NCBI GenBank assembly: GCA_947623455.1
Contig: OX392543.1
Span: forward strand, 17,172,757-17,236,756
Length of the DNA: 64,000 nucleotides
DNA from: Mimachlamys varia
Taxonomy: Eukaryota; Mollusca; Bivalvia; Pectinida; Pectinidae
Reading direction: 5' to 3'
Shown: positions 27,401 to 42,400 of the stretch, piece by piece
Numbering within the stretch: the stretch's first letter is position 1
How the letters are laid out: every line of letters begins with the position of its first letter
Position numbers and translations under genes: made by a program
Notes under the pieces: generated by a model
What the model was told of the DNA's origin: nothing
Database searches by the model: none
The model's input: only the letters and a program-made list of their open reading frames with translations

Positions 27401-30400
27401 GGTGAGCGACATCACCTTGTTCTGGTCACAACACCACAATACACCAATAAGGAAGGCAACAAACCCACTCAAGGAAAGATAACTCTTTTCTTAAAAGAAA
27501 ATATACTCTGATAAAACTATATTTCTAAGACAGAAATGACTGTCTTGTAATAAATGTAAAATAAAACTATATGTCTGTCTAATATCTAAATAATACATAG
27601 AGAAGTTCACTATCTATGACATTAAATATTTATTAAAAAAAAGTATTTTTGATTTCTCAGAAGAAAAAACATTCAAAACTTTTTATATTTAGAAAACAAT
27701 TTTTGGCAATATAAATGAAAATACTATAATAACTAGACTGAGCAAAAGTTCATAAAATGTTATTTGAGATATGATTTTCAATAAATGGCTGAATTACATA
27801 AAATACATCTATGGTAAGACTATTTGATACGCTGTAATACAATTCACAGACAACATCCACTCGTAAAATCCCATAGGCAGCGCAATGTCACACAACAAAT
27901 ACACTTCAATATGGAGAGCTTCAAACAAGGGGAGGCTACTATGGTGGACATTGCCCACCTGTATACTATACAGGTATGGACAAAGGAGCAGACAACTGGA
28001 TGGTGTAGATATACGGGAAAGGGCTGACTGGATAATTTATGGAGATCGGGATCATAAAGAGATGTGTATATATATAAATAAATAGAGGATTTTAGAAGTA
28101 CAATTTAGGAACAGATGAAGAAAGTGCTAGCTAGCCGGTGTGGCGTGTTCGCGGATATAGTTACATAATTTTTTGTGAATGAAAAATTTGAAAATATATT
28201 TCTAAGCCAGAATATAGCATTAGCAATATAGATCAAAATTAGAACTGTTTTCAATTAAAATATTCATTGAAATTTTTGATATTGAAGGTATTTTGTCATT
28301 CAAATTCTTATATCAATTACATCACTGATAATGTGGTTTTCCCCAAAGTTATCTTTGTGACTTTTCCAATAAATCTGCAGGAGTCTTATGTTCTGTTGAC
28401 ACCCCTTCTAGTGTGACTTTTAAATTCAGTTTTGGGATTTTAGACTTTTACCTAAGAATTGGGACATCAATAAGTTGTCTATTACAGCCGACAATCTTAA
28501 TGGTTACGACCACAAATACAGCACAACTGCATGCTCAGCGTGAAGCTTTAAAATCACACTTCAAATACAAAGCGCTTTTCTTTTTATGTGTGTCCTGTGA
28601 CATTTAAAACCTTTTCAAACCACGTCACAAATGGCAATTCATATTTAGAAGAAAAAAATCATGAAATAGGTCTAAAGTGTTATTATTAAATCATTAAGGA
28701 TGAGCGATATAAAGATGGAAGGATTAGACGACCATGACCTCAGATAAATGAAATATGGTTATGAATAATTACATAGTACCTTGTAATTTTAAGAATATTT
28801 TAGGACTTTTGTCTATAGATTTTGACTATAGTGTTGGTTAAGGCGTAAGAACGGTACCATTTACATTGATTAGTTAGAAAGCATGATCTGTCCTGATTAA
28901 ACTAATTATCTCCCATCTATTTATGATAATCGAGATTAATAATTTGCGCAAAATTACTGAGCCATAAGTAGTCTATGTGACACATGAACTTATTTTGAGA
29001 CATTGATCTCAATTTAAAGAAAAACTTTATCAACTGGAGAAATTATCTCCCTTTATCAGCTCTCCCCCGTATAAATATGTCCTCCGTTCATTACCTCTGA
29101 GATCGAGAATGATTCCTGAACCTCATCCTTCGGTCCTTCATCTAAGGAGAACGAGAACGAGACATCTTGATCCACCTCGGGTGTGATGTCAGCAGATCGA
29201 CTCTCCTCGAGCGACGATTCCTCTGGAACCGTCTCGAGAACAGACACAGTCGTTCCCTGGAACTCTTCAATGTCTTCGTAAAGCTCCTCATCTTCCTCAA
29301 TGCCTTCGGATGAGATGTCACTCGGCAGTGAAACCTCAGTATCGACAGTCATCACAACATTTAGTGGATGGTCATCAAATGAGACATCAGATTCTCTCGG
29401 TTCGGATACATCAATCTCATAAGATACTTCACCAATATCCTCATCATCAAGTCTTTCATCTTGAATCTCCGCCTCAAAAGAAAACTCTGGTGTTTGTTTT
29501 AGCTCCTGGTCTTGTTCTTCCATCAGTTCTTCAACACTCACATCAGGTTGTTTTTCCTCAAACATGATTTCCCCCCTCTTGTCTTTAGGAGCAGAGATAG
29601 TGAATTCTTCCAGAAGTTCTTCGTCGTCTGACTTTTTGTCCATGTACATCTGGACTACAACCTCCTCTCCGGGTTCTTCATCAGCTTCAAGACGCACATC
29701 AAAGTCATGTCCTGCATGCGGAGCAGATGGTTCATCTTCCTCGTCTGTTTTTAAGGTGAAGACAGCTTCGTCTACTGTAGATGTGTAAGGACGTTCATAT
29801 TCCTTGTCCTCTAATTTCGCCTCAAATGTCACGTCATCTGGCTCGACTTTGCCCTGTCTGGACATGTATTCTTCCCTGGACACAATCTCAAATGACGACA
29901 CGAAGGGCTCGTCTACCGGAACCATAGCTTCTTCAATTGGTACGCTGTCAGGCTGTAGCTTCTCCTCAACAAAGACAGTCGCATCAAATGTCTTGCCCTT
30001 AACCTCTTCTTCTTCTTCTTCCTCAGAGGTAGATGAGGAGGATGAAGTGGGGTAGACTTTGATGGGCTCTGTCTGTTTAGGAACTACATCAGGCATCGAT
30101 ACTTTACGTTGCTCCTTGTCTGTTTCAGGCTCCGAATCCGAGCTGGCAGAGGATACAATGACCTCTTCGTCTGAGAGATACTCTTCTGAACTGGAGATAG
30201 ACACGTCATCATCTTGTACCCGTCTGGGTCTCGGTACATCCTCTTCTTCATCTGATGAAGATTGAGGCAGATCCAATTTAGGGATGTCGTCCTTGGTGAC
30301 GAAGGTAAACTCATCCGTCTCGTCAACGTCCTTCTCTGGTGACCGTTCGGGGACGTCCTCTTTGAGGATGAATGTGAATTCCTCCTCAGGTTCTTGGTCT

Positions 30401-33400
30401 TTAATAATCTGGCTGTCAATACTATAATCAGCACTGAAAGTATATTCTGGTTTCTCTTCGGTATCTGACACAGCCTCCTGGGATTCATCGTCAGTATCAA
30501 CTTTTGCCTCAAAGCTAAATTGTGGTACAGATTCTTCAGCCTCGTAGAATTCTTCGTCGTCACCAACGACCTCGACCTCCTCCTTCAACAGAGTGGTTTT
30601 GGGTGAGTCACCCGCGCCTTGCGTGGCCTCCGAACGGAGGTGCCATGTGAAAACTTTTGTGCCTACTTCGTACTGTGTGTCGGGGAAGGCATGCGCAGAC
30701 TGTGTGAAAAGGAAGCAAAAGGGCAAGCGTTTACGGGCATGCTTTCTGATTAAAAAATTGGGGAAAGTCTCAATATCAAAAAATTGTTTTTTTTAAAACA
30801 AGTCTTTATATTGAAATTTGTCTTTTCATTGGAAACTGCTTTCATGTGAATTTGTTTTTTTTTCATATGAATTTGTTAACATTTTCAATCTCTGTCAATT
30901 ACATCAGAAAGAATTTTTTTACTTAATAAAACATTTTTTTATTTGAGACAGTCCCTTTGACACATTGGTGAGCATTTTGAAGGGGATGGCGGTGAATAAT
31001 TGCTCTCTAAAAATAAAAATTAGGAATAGAGTTGTTAGAATATTCTTGTCACCAGTATTTTATGTATATAGGACGTCATCAGCTTTCAATTCTTGCCCTG
31101 GCCTAAGTTATATTTGTATGAAGACAAATCATGATGCAATCCCAACCCAGCATTCCTGGCCAACATACCAAATGAATTTTTTCATCAGTATATATAATAC
31201 CATGTGAATTACCCGGTAAAGTACCCATTATTTCCTAATACTGCATTCCTTATAAATACTTTCAATTTCCCTCTAACAACAACGTTCACAACTCAACACT
31301 TCCCACTGTCTGAGGGAGGGATTCACAAATAAATAGTTGATAAATTTTAAAATAAAACACCACATAATCCCCATGCTGATGCAGAATACGTCAAAGCCTT
31401 CATAACAGAATTGGTTGATTCATTATCGCAAGAAATTTACATTAATGTAGGTATATTTTAAGAGACAAATATTCAAAGCTATGTAACTGAAAGCTGATGA
31501 TGTTATACACCTGAGACCCATGCTGTCACCATTAACGTTATATAGAACCCCAGCCATGCGGTCACCATGACAACCAGAACATGCCAAGCTTGTGAACTTT
31601 ATTCACATTTTACAATACTCAAACATTTTTTTGGTAAATTTTGTCCAAACAATAATTTTGCAGTATGCATTTTTTTGTTTTCAACTGTGCAATACTGTGT
31701 CAACGAAATACAATTATAATAAAGGTATTGCAAATCATATTTTGTAGAAAACTGGATAAGATAAGATTTTTGTTCACAAAATGTCAAAGTATTGTGTTCA
31801 ATATTTACATGCATATATCGTAAATAAAGATAAACTGAAAATATTCATGCTCAAAATTACAAAATTGAAGAAAAAATATATAAAAGGTGAAATGATAAAT
31901 GATGCTACATTTTAAAATGCTTTAATCGATGATCAAAACTAAATTTAAAACTTAAGATAATAAACAATTCTATCATTTCTAAATAAAATATTAAAAATGT
32001 TGTAAAACAATCTTGCTATTAATATTTGGGGTAAAAAAAAATATAAAGAAATAAAAATGTCCAAAATTCAGAATAAACTGGATTTTAATTGAAGAAATTA
32101 AGATTAAATTTTAACTCAGTTAAACAAAAATAACTATATATATATTATTGATATAGATTAAACAAAATATATTTTTCAAAAGCACTGTTAGTTAAAATTT
32201 TAGAGTAAATCCATTTTTACCACTAAAATATTAGTAAAAGCTGTGTTTATTTTTTTGCACTCCAAAAGTTTTCACCATAGCGCAGAAAAATATTTCAATG
32301 AAAACATATTCATATGAAAACGGATTCCAGCAGATATTTTACTAAATCATAATAAAAAAGATCAGAAGGAAATTTTTCATTGAAATCATTGAAATTGTAT
32401 TTTTGTGGGTTGGACAACAACAACACAAGTATTTTATATTATGATGAGATACTTGAAGAATTTAAAACTTCAAACATTTGGTAACATTGTAAATGTTTGC
32501 CGTTAAAAATCATATCTACAGGAATCGGTCCTATTGTTATATCTTTTCTCAGTAGAATTATCTAAATACATTTAGTCTGTTGATTTTTTTTCATATGTTT
32601 ACTATAGAAATACAATTTCTGTATTTAATATATTATTTTTTTTTAAATCTCAATAGAAATATTTTCATTTCATTAAAAAAATATTATTTATATGAAAAAA
32701 ACCACTTGTAACTTTAAATATATTGTGTACCAACCATTTCACCAGTGTAATAAATATTTAAGAATTTTTTTCAGTGAATAATGATGACATGGATACATGA
32801 AAAAAAAAAATTTAGGGCCTACCTCTTCTGAAGCGAGTTCAACCGAGACCTCGGCAGCTGTGTCTGCCTGTTCCTCTGCGAATTCTACAATAAGACAAAA
32901 TAAAACCATTAAAACAAAACGTCATAACCTTGCATTACAATAAAAAATACAAGTTAGAGACAGTTTGGAGACTGTTAAGAGTGTGATGTTGCCACCATTT
33001 AAACAGAGAAATTGTCTTGTAAGCTAACAAAGCAACTTAAATCTTTAAGTTTTAATTTTTTTTTCTGGTTTTGTGAACATCCCCATCTGTTTTGACTACT
33101 GTTTAATTATCTCCAAGAATACCAGCAACATAATAACTCTAAGTTTATAAAATTGTCAGTGAATTGACATTTCTTCAAGGTTTGACAGTAGTCATTATTA
33201 CACATGGCCTCCTGTGTGAGTTTCATCCGCTGTTAATTTTGATGGTAGCTCAGCTAATGAAATGAAGAAAAAATAAACAATATTATGACAAAAATGAAAA
33301 CGTACCAATGATATTGAGAGTTGTCGTAGCGACGGCTTCTCCCGCCCCGTTGACAGCCTTAACTGTATATTCACCAGCATCCTCTGGGAAGACTTCGGCT

Positions 33401-36400
33401 AGCTCCAGAGTGCTCTCCCCTTCCTTACTTTCCGTGACCTTGTAGATCTCGTCAGTGGCGATCGGCTCTGTGCCGTAGTACCATTGGAGGGTCGGGGCCG
33501 GTGAACCGGATGCCTTGGCGATAAACTGGACAGGTTCTCCTTCTTTTGCGACTGCCTTGTCAATCTCGACTGTGACTGAGGGAGCCACAAGGTCATCAAC
33601 CTACAATCCGCAACAACATTTGAATTTCTGCAATATTGTAAATTTCTAAAATATTACAGAAAATTATCTTTCAAAACAGAATTAAAAGATGTCGCGACAG
33701 TTACATAGTCATAAGAGATCCTAAAACAAGCATTGTATGTTTAAATAAAAGTTAATATGATCTTGGTAAAATTTTCTTCATTTGAAAGACCAATAGGTAT
33801 TAAGTCAAACGTGCAGTAAGAAATCACTCTTAGAAAGTTTTTGAACAGCAAATCAAGTGTAGACAACGATGAAATTGATGACGTCACAATAGTAAATGTT
33901 GTTATAGTCTTATAGCAACATTTGCCTTTGCAATGCATTACAAATTCATGAAAGGATGCAGAGCAAATGTAAATATCTACATGTAAAATCTCACGAAGTA
34001 GATCACCTACCTTCTGGATCTCTGACACCTGTTCCTCTGTGATGAGGCCGGCTGAGACGTCTCTGTTGGAGGAATCAAAAGATACATTAATTTGGTTCCA
34101 TAGTACAGGCACTTTATAAACTGGTGCAAGTTACGAGACGGCATGCTGTGTATTACAAATAAATCCACAGGAACAGTTCAGCCTGTTACTGAACTAATAA
34201 GGTAATAAAAACCGTGTAAACTTGTAATATTATACAAAATACTGTTTAATCACCAGGAGAAATCACTTTTGTTATCGGTCGTACTTCTTTTGAATCATAC
34301 ATGTACTTAAATATCAATATTGATTATGATTTCTGATTTTCACTTATAACGTAGAGATATCAAAACAGACGGAAGCAAACAGTCATAAAGCAAAAACACC
34401 ACTGAAAGAACGACAGTCAGTATAAACTTCACACAGTATTAATACAAATATACTGGTCAATTATCGAAACATGAATTTTGACTTTTCACTAGAATTAGAC
34501 TTTATTTTGATTGGCATAAAAAACAACACTTTCAAACAACAATATCAAAAAACCTTCATCACTCAAAACATCAATTCATTAATTATTTGATTAAATCATT
34601 TTTTCCTCATTTTCAAAAGTACCTGGCAAGAGATTAATACCTTTTTCTAGCAAAATTTATCTAGCATTTCTTCACTAGGAACATTAGATACAAACACACA
34701 TTTTATCCTCAGCAACCAAACTTCAAATCCAACTCAGTACTATGGGTCTTGTTGCCATGGTAACAGAGCCCATTTCTCACCTTGACCTCATCGTAAAAGG
34801 TCGTAATACATTTCTGAAGTCTAGAAGTCCAGGCGGAGACTTATAACTGAAACAGTTTTGTCTGTGGGAAAGGTACGCAAGGAGAAATTACAGAACTTGA
34901 CAAACTACTCGAATGTGACGCTTTACAAAATACAAGTGTAAGTATCTAAAGAGATTATATGAAAGTAAAAAATATAAACTTTATTTATTTTACAACAATT
35001 ATGAAACAAGCTATACAATTTATATTAATCACTCTTGTTGGCCTGGATGTTAGCGTGTGAGAGGTCTTATTGTGGGAGGAAACCAGAGTACCCAGAGAAA
35101 ACCCACGTGGTCGGGCAGGTGACCCGTACCTTTTCACGTCCGATCAGGGAATAGAACCTCGGTGAAAGGTAAGTGTGCTATCCACTGCACCACCCGACCC
35201 CCCCAATTATATGAAAGTAAATACCATTCATTTCAGATGGTGATCAAAAATAATAAATTTAAAAAAAACAACTCAAAATTACTTTAGTAACAACATTTGG
35301 AAAAAGATTATAAAATGCTACGAACTTTTTGTGTTCACTGCTTTTCAGCCCATTCACCCTAAAGTAACTTTGAACCATACTAGATCATAGACTGAGCAAG
35401 TCCATTATGAAATTGTAGGGGTGATCGGGTAGAAAAAACCTGAAATGCTACGTACACTTGTGTTCTGGTGACTTCAGAGGTTTCCACGGTTTCCTGGACA
35501 GAAACAACTTGTTCCGATTCTACTGTCTGTGTAACTTCCTGTGTGATGACTTCCGTTGTTGAAAAAGTCTCCTCCTGAATAACTTCTTCTGCAAAATTTA
35601 AGAAAACAATTTCATCAAATTTTCTTCGCATTGAAAGAGGGTTTGAGAAAAATCCTAAGCCAATAGTCAAAGATATTATTTCAGTTTAAATTTCTTAAAG
35701 AATGCCTTCTTTCTTCTCGCTTCAATATCGAATTGACAAATCATATGTTATAAACTTAAATTTCCTTAAAACATGAAGGGAATAAGTTTTGACGGGGAAA
35801 AAAACCCAAGAAAAATTTTAAAAATCTCAATCTATCAGGACATTACTTTCAAAACTTCCCCCCCAACCCAAAAAAAATCTGCTAAAATATTATTTTATTG
35901 CAAGTAAGTTCATTAACTCAAACATACCTGTCACTGTGAGTGTTGCTGTGGCAACAGCTTCACCAGCTTCGTTGACAGCTTTGACTGTATACTTGCCAGT
36001 GTCCTCTGGGAACACTTCTGGCAGTTCGAGAGTGCTCTCCCCTTCCTCACCCTCGGTGACCCTGTAGATCTCGTCAGTGGTGAGGACTTGGTCGTCATGG
36101 TGCCACGAAATAGTGGGGGTCGGCTTTCCTGTGACCTTTACGAAAAATTTGACGGGTTCGCCTTCTTTGGAAACCACGCTTTCGATCTTGGTCTCGAATC
36201 TTGGTGCGACCAGTTCGACCTAAATAGACAGGTTTTATAAATGTGTTTAAGGATAAATGCTACCTTAATGTCATGACAAAAGAGTTACAACAAACAAACA
36301 AACTTCAATAAAATATCATTTAAGAAGGATAGTTTGTATTTTGATGTAAGTTTACGTGATACAGGATGTGACTGGATACCAATAACACTACACTCACGTG

Positions 36401-39400
36401 ATGAAGGACATCGCGGAAGTCCACTTGTTCTGCGGTAAGGACTTCTTTCTCCGATTCCTCCACGGTCCTGAAACAATAGAAATACGCCATTGAGGAACAC
36501 ACCTGTATGAGCCACACAATCTGTTAACTTTCAAGTCATTCACAGATATAACTTCAGGGGCAACATAAACCTTTCAATTCAAAGGTTGGAAAAGTCTATA
36601 AAGAAATTTCAGGGGTGAAGAAGTTTCGCATAAAGATACTTATAACTATGATAATATGATTTTATGGAATAATCTATATTTCAACTTCTGAGTTGAATTA
36701 AAAATTAATTTGGACCCTTCAGATCAAAACAATCAACATATACTAAATGATAAAAATAATCAACATTTCTCAATGAATGACATGTTCAAATAAAAAGGAC
36801 TTTGATCACATGTATATTACAGTTTTTCAAATGCATAAATCCTGCAAAAAGAAAAAAGAGAGAAAGAGGAAAAAGAAGAAGAAGAATGATCCATCTGTTG
36901 AGGAAGACTCTGAAATAAATTCAACTCACTGTTTTTGTAAAATGTCACGGAAGTCTAATTGCTCGGCTTGGTAGCCTTGGGTTCCTACTTTCGTTGTCCT
37001 ATAGTAAACACAAACAAACCATGCAACATGCAAACACCAATCAATCTCACAGTGACAATGCATAATTTTTTTTCTTTTTCTGAAGAAAATCGTGTAATAT
37101 CGAAAATGAAGATATCTAAAAAAATTTTTAAATGTACCTGTGTTAGATAAGAATTCATCAAAAAATAATTTCAACTCCATATGTAATCTAGTATTATTTC
37201 AAACTCCACAAAAGTTTTCCTTTTAACATCAGTTATTTGATTATTTATGATACACCGTAATATCTTTCCAACTCACCATTTTATTCTGTAAATATTTCTT
37301 TGGAGATATAAAAATTAATATCAGAACTAAATCGTTCACAAAGGAGATTCAACATTATTTTTTGTTTGTTTGGCGTCACTACACAGATATCGTCCTAACC
37401 TGCCCTACTGCAGGGTGACATACTTACACCTTTTTCTGTAAGGCGTCGCGGTAGTCGACCTGCTCAGATTCGTAAGTGACCCCAACTTTTGTGGTTCTGT
37501 ATAACACATTAAACCACCATGCACATCACAATATAAATACATGCAAATCAGTCAATAATTCAAAACATTTAAAAGATGCCTTAAGTGATGAATGAAAATT
37601 ATTTCAATTTCAATAAATATTTAATCTCAGTTTTATTCTACATAGCAGTTTTTCTTCTGAGAGGAGTTGATTCCTAAAGTTGTCCCCTCTCTGGTCATAA
37701 CCTGGAGTTATATTCCCTTTGTCCCTCTTTTATAGTAAAATCTGTAGGATTTCATACCCCTTTATGGTCCAATTCTAATTTTACCCCCTCCCCCTGCCAT
37801 GTCAAGTTCTAAAGTTAGGCCCCTCTGGTCTATTCCAGAGTTATTTCCCTTGGACGTCTCTTACAGTTACCTCTACTTAGTCCTATTCTAAAGCAAAACC
37901 CAATCCTCCATCCCTTGGTCCTAATTCTCGAGCTAGCCACCTCTCCCCAAAACCTTTGTTTTATTCAAGAGTTAACTGTCCATCCCACGAACCCACAAAC
38001 CTTACTTTTATTAACCCCCTGGTCCTATTATAGAGTTATCTCTCTTGAATAATGAAGCTATCATCCCTCAACACCAGTTTTTTCTGTGCTTATCTCCCCT
38101 TTATTTAAGAAGTACTCACACTTCCCTCTGGAGGGTGTCTCTATAGTCCACCTGTTCAGAAGCATAGACTGTGCCAACCTTGGTATCGCTGTATCATCAA
38201 AACCATGCAAGTAAGTCACGCAATAGGAGACACATGCAAACATGACAGTCATCGTGTTGATTTATAGTACATAATTATACATTACACGTTATCACAGTCA
38301 TGCTATATAAACATTGTCCAATAATTGTATTTTTAATGCAACGTCCATATCCATCCATGTTAAAATGAAATAATGATTTATCAAGACAATTGAATAAGAT
38401 AATTTATGAAATTTCTTTTTTTTCTGCAATTTTGAATCTATCAGATAATCTTCATGTTAAAGTTATGTAAATTTATCTCAATAACAGTGGGAAAACAAAT
38501 CTAGATTTAAAAAAAAAAAGATTTTTCCCCCCCAAAAAGAACCGTTTAAATTACTTACACCTGACGCTGGAGTGCCTCTCTATAATCAACCTGTTCCATG
38601 GCAAAAGACGTGCCCACCTTGGTTTGCCTAGATATCAAATTTCGACAGACTCGTCAGTTTATTGTGTCAGAGCACAGTTTTAGAACAAATTGTTGGTGTT
38701 GGAATTATATTTAATTCTAAATCAACTTCTGTTCGTATCAGTTTTCTGAGAAATTCCAAATTTTCAGGCTAATTTTTTTTGTCAAATATTGATAAAGCTC
38801 TTTGATATTTTACAATTTGGAAAAACTTTCTAGAAAAAAGTTTCTAGGTTCAGTACTTACACCTGCGTTTGAAGAGCATCTCTGTAATCAACCTGTTCTG
38901 TCGCGAAGGTCGTTCCAACTTTAGTTTTCCTATTTCATCAAAGTTCATGCAGGTTAAAACACAATCATGCAATGCATAGTAAAAAAAACATGAAAGACAG
39001 TAATTCCCTCGGTCAGTCATAAAAACTTTTCGCCCGCGGTAACTTAAAAGTAAACTGTACTGTACTTGGATCAGCCCATTATGGTTCAGTGATGAAACGG
39101 TTAACAATGCATTATGCTAAAATAGTTTCATTTCTGAATTATTTTCCGAACAATATTTTTAAAAAGGGATTAACTATGTAGAATCTTACAATACTGTTTT
39201 CTTTTTTTTAATTTGAATAATTGTGCCGTATCTATAATCATTTATCGTTTATAACTTTTCCAAAAATTTTTGAACTGATATCACCAATGACTACTTACAC
39301 CTGTCGTTGGAGCGCGTCCCTATAATCCACCTGTTCCGCCTGAAAGGACGTGCCAACTTTGGTTTTCCTAACGTGTTAAAAGTTCATGCAAAATTTGACA

Positions 39401-42400
39401 ACATTCCATATATTTCCTAGATCACAAGTCACATGATATATGGCACATGACATACATGTGATTTCTTCCCCTTAACTTTATTTTGATATATTTCAAACAT
39501 CACTTATATTTAATAATTTATCTTAAAGCGTATTTATTATTCACCCCTAAAGACAGATTTTATCTCTTCCAGTTCAAAGGTTGGGCTAGTTCATTAAGAA
39601 ATTTCAAGGGTGAATGAATTAAATAAAAAACAATGGAGCTATTTTTAACCATTTTTTTTTTAAATAAGAGGCAATTTTTACAGCTTCCTTCTGGAATTTT
39701 TGCATATTTTTCAAAAGGTTTCTTTTAGAGGCTATTCGCTATACTCACACTTTGCTTTTGAGACTATCCCTAAAGTCTAATTGTTCTGCTCCAAACGATA
39801 CCCCTTCCTTAGTCCGACTGTTACCAAGGCAACAAACACATCTCATTAGCATGCACGTCATACACAAAAACACATGACGTAATACACAAAAAACAATGAT
39901 GTCATACACAGAAAACTATGATGCAATACACAAAAAAACAATTATGCAAAATACACACATTTATGATATGAAACTGAATGTTTATCATACCAGATCGGAA
40001 AGATATGATGGTGAACGCAAAGTATTTCTTTTTTCGACAAAATATAAAAGTTGGTTTAGAATTCAAGAACTGAGATACAGGAAAAAATTGTGTATAATTT
40101 GTACAGGTACACAGAGTAACAGAGTGTGTCAATATTACGATTTAAGAGATTGATTGATACTTTCAGGAGTCAGGTACTTACACCTGCGATTTGAGTTTGT
40201 CTCGGAAGTCGATTTGCTCGGCAGCATGTGATACACCAACCTTGGTTTTCCTGTTGCCAAATTTGATAATAATGAGTGAACCAAACCATTTATCGAAATT
40301 CAAAAGCTTTGGCTTGTTTTATCAAATGGGTCATTAAGCTTTAAACTAGCTAATATTATATATGACACATTCACGATTTATGTTTTAACTTAAACTTAAA
40401 TTCAATTAGTAATCCCCTCTTTCTAGCTATTATTAAATATATTTTTAATATGAGCATACATTAAAAAAATGTGACCTGTCAAACTACTTTAAAATAAATC
40501 TAGATACCGATGGAAATTCCTTTTTGAAATCTCCCCCTTATAACCATTTTTACTCACACTTAAGTTTTGAGTTTTCCCTGATTTCTCCCTAACAACCATT
40601 TTACTCACACTTAAGTTTTGAGATTTTTCCTGATCTCTCCATCACAACAATTTTACTCACACTTAAGTTTTGAGATTTACCCTGAAGTCCCCCTAACAAC
40701 CATTTTACTCACAATTCAGTTTTGAGATTTTCCTGGAACTCCCTCTAACAACCAATTAACTCACACTTCAGTTTTGAGATTTGTCGTGATTTCCCTCTTC
40801 AAACCATATAACTCACACTTTAGTTTTGAGATTTTCCCTGATCTCCCCCAAACAACCATTTTACTCACACTTCAGTTTTGAGATTTTCCCTGAAGTCCTT
40901 CTGTGCTGGTGCATGCTTTATTCCAACCCTGGTTTTTCTGTGTAACACAATCACATGCTCATTACAACAACATGCAAGAAGAATTACCTCGGATGCAAAT
41001 CATCAACAATATTCACATGTAACAACACAATTTCAAAACGTGCAATACATCCATTTATTTATTCACACTTCTGTGGTAAATCTTCATAAAAAAAAAAACA
41101 ACGAAAGATTTACTTCACAAATACATGATAAATGAGATGAATCCAAATGGCAACACATTAAGAAAAACATACTCCATCGTTGGCAAGTGAAAAGGGAATT
41201 TCATTGGTCCATTTTTTTTTCGTGCAACCAATCAATGCAAGCTATACAAATGATACATCCTGGTTTCTGTAAAGCGTAAGAATGAAGCTGATTTGTGAAT
41301 TGTCAAAGCATGCTAGAAAAATGACTGAAGCTCTTTTTTATACATTCAGAAACTTCACTCCAAGTAGTGTAATAGTTCATTGATAAATATTTGTGGTGAT
41401 ATAGAAGAAAGGGATTTTCATTGGTTGATATTTCAGCCAATAAGACACAAACACAACAGGTAAAGGAAAGGTCATTGACGGTTTAAAGGACATTTCATTC
41501 TGTGACATATTTTGCAATTCGGGAAAGAAGTCCTTACAGGTGTATATATATATATATATATATATAGGTTGTATATTTCAACGGACATCCAATCAAAAAA
41601 CATGACAGGAAAGGTCTTTGATGTTTCCAAGGACAATCAATCAGAAAGGCTATTTCATTGGATGATATATTTAGCCATTCAGGAAAATATACAAAACAGG
41701 TGAATATCATTGGTTGTATAATATTTCGATAGACATCCAATCGGAAAACACGACAGGTACGGTTTGATTTCCTGACAACATCCAATCAAAGCAAGCGTTA
41801 CAAAATACAGGTGTCACCATAGCATTTCTGTGGTGAAGTAACTCACACTTCCTTTAGATGAGCTCTGAAATCCACTTGCGGTGTTGGCTTTTTTAATTTG
41901 AAGCCAATCTTGGGTCTCCTGTGAGAGGACAGCATTTATGAAATTTACGATTTTAATTAACTGATCACCGTTATGTCACATCATGTCGAATGTTTGATTT
42001 TAGTCACATGACCTAAACTGTTATTCATTTTTAGTAAATTTTTTAATCGATAGAAACAAACAGTTAATGCGGGATGATGAAATCACTTATTATTCAGGAA
42101 TTTTGTCTTTTTTTGTTTTTTCTTCTAAAATTCAACTTTATGCACATATTCAAATTCGTCACTGCATAGCAACGCTTGTCAGCTATTGCATGGAATAAAG
42201 CTGATGCCATATTGAATGTGAATGATAAGTGATTTACAAAATTCAATTAAGTTAGTTCAGCGGATGATTTAGCTTTCTAATAAACTAAAACCAAATGTAT
42301 TATGATAATTACAAGGCAACTAAATCAAAAAGAAATTTTCAAATAATTTAACATTTGTAAAGGCAGAGATGAACAGTCATTAGTAATTCACACAGTCTAA

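Noticed and set aside
35145..35203. tRNA gene
   Set aside because: The A and B boxes are degenerate and the sequence is joined to a SINE body; no cloverleaf with a proper acceptor stem is seen.
40552..40860. Possible extra DFRxxL exons in the 52-bp array
   Set aside because: Each copy has only the last roughly 30 nt of the exon and a donor. There is no acceptor or TKVG leader.
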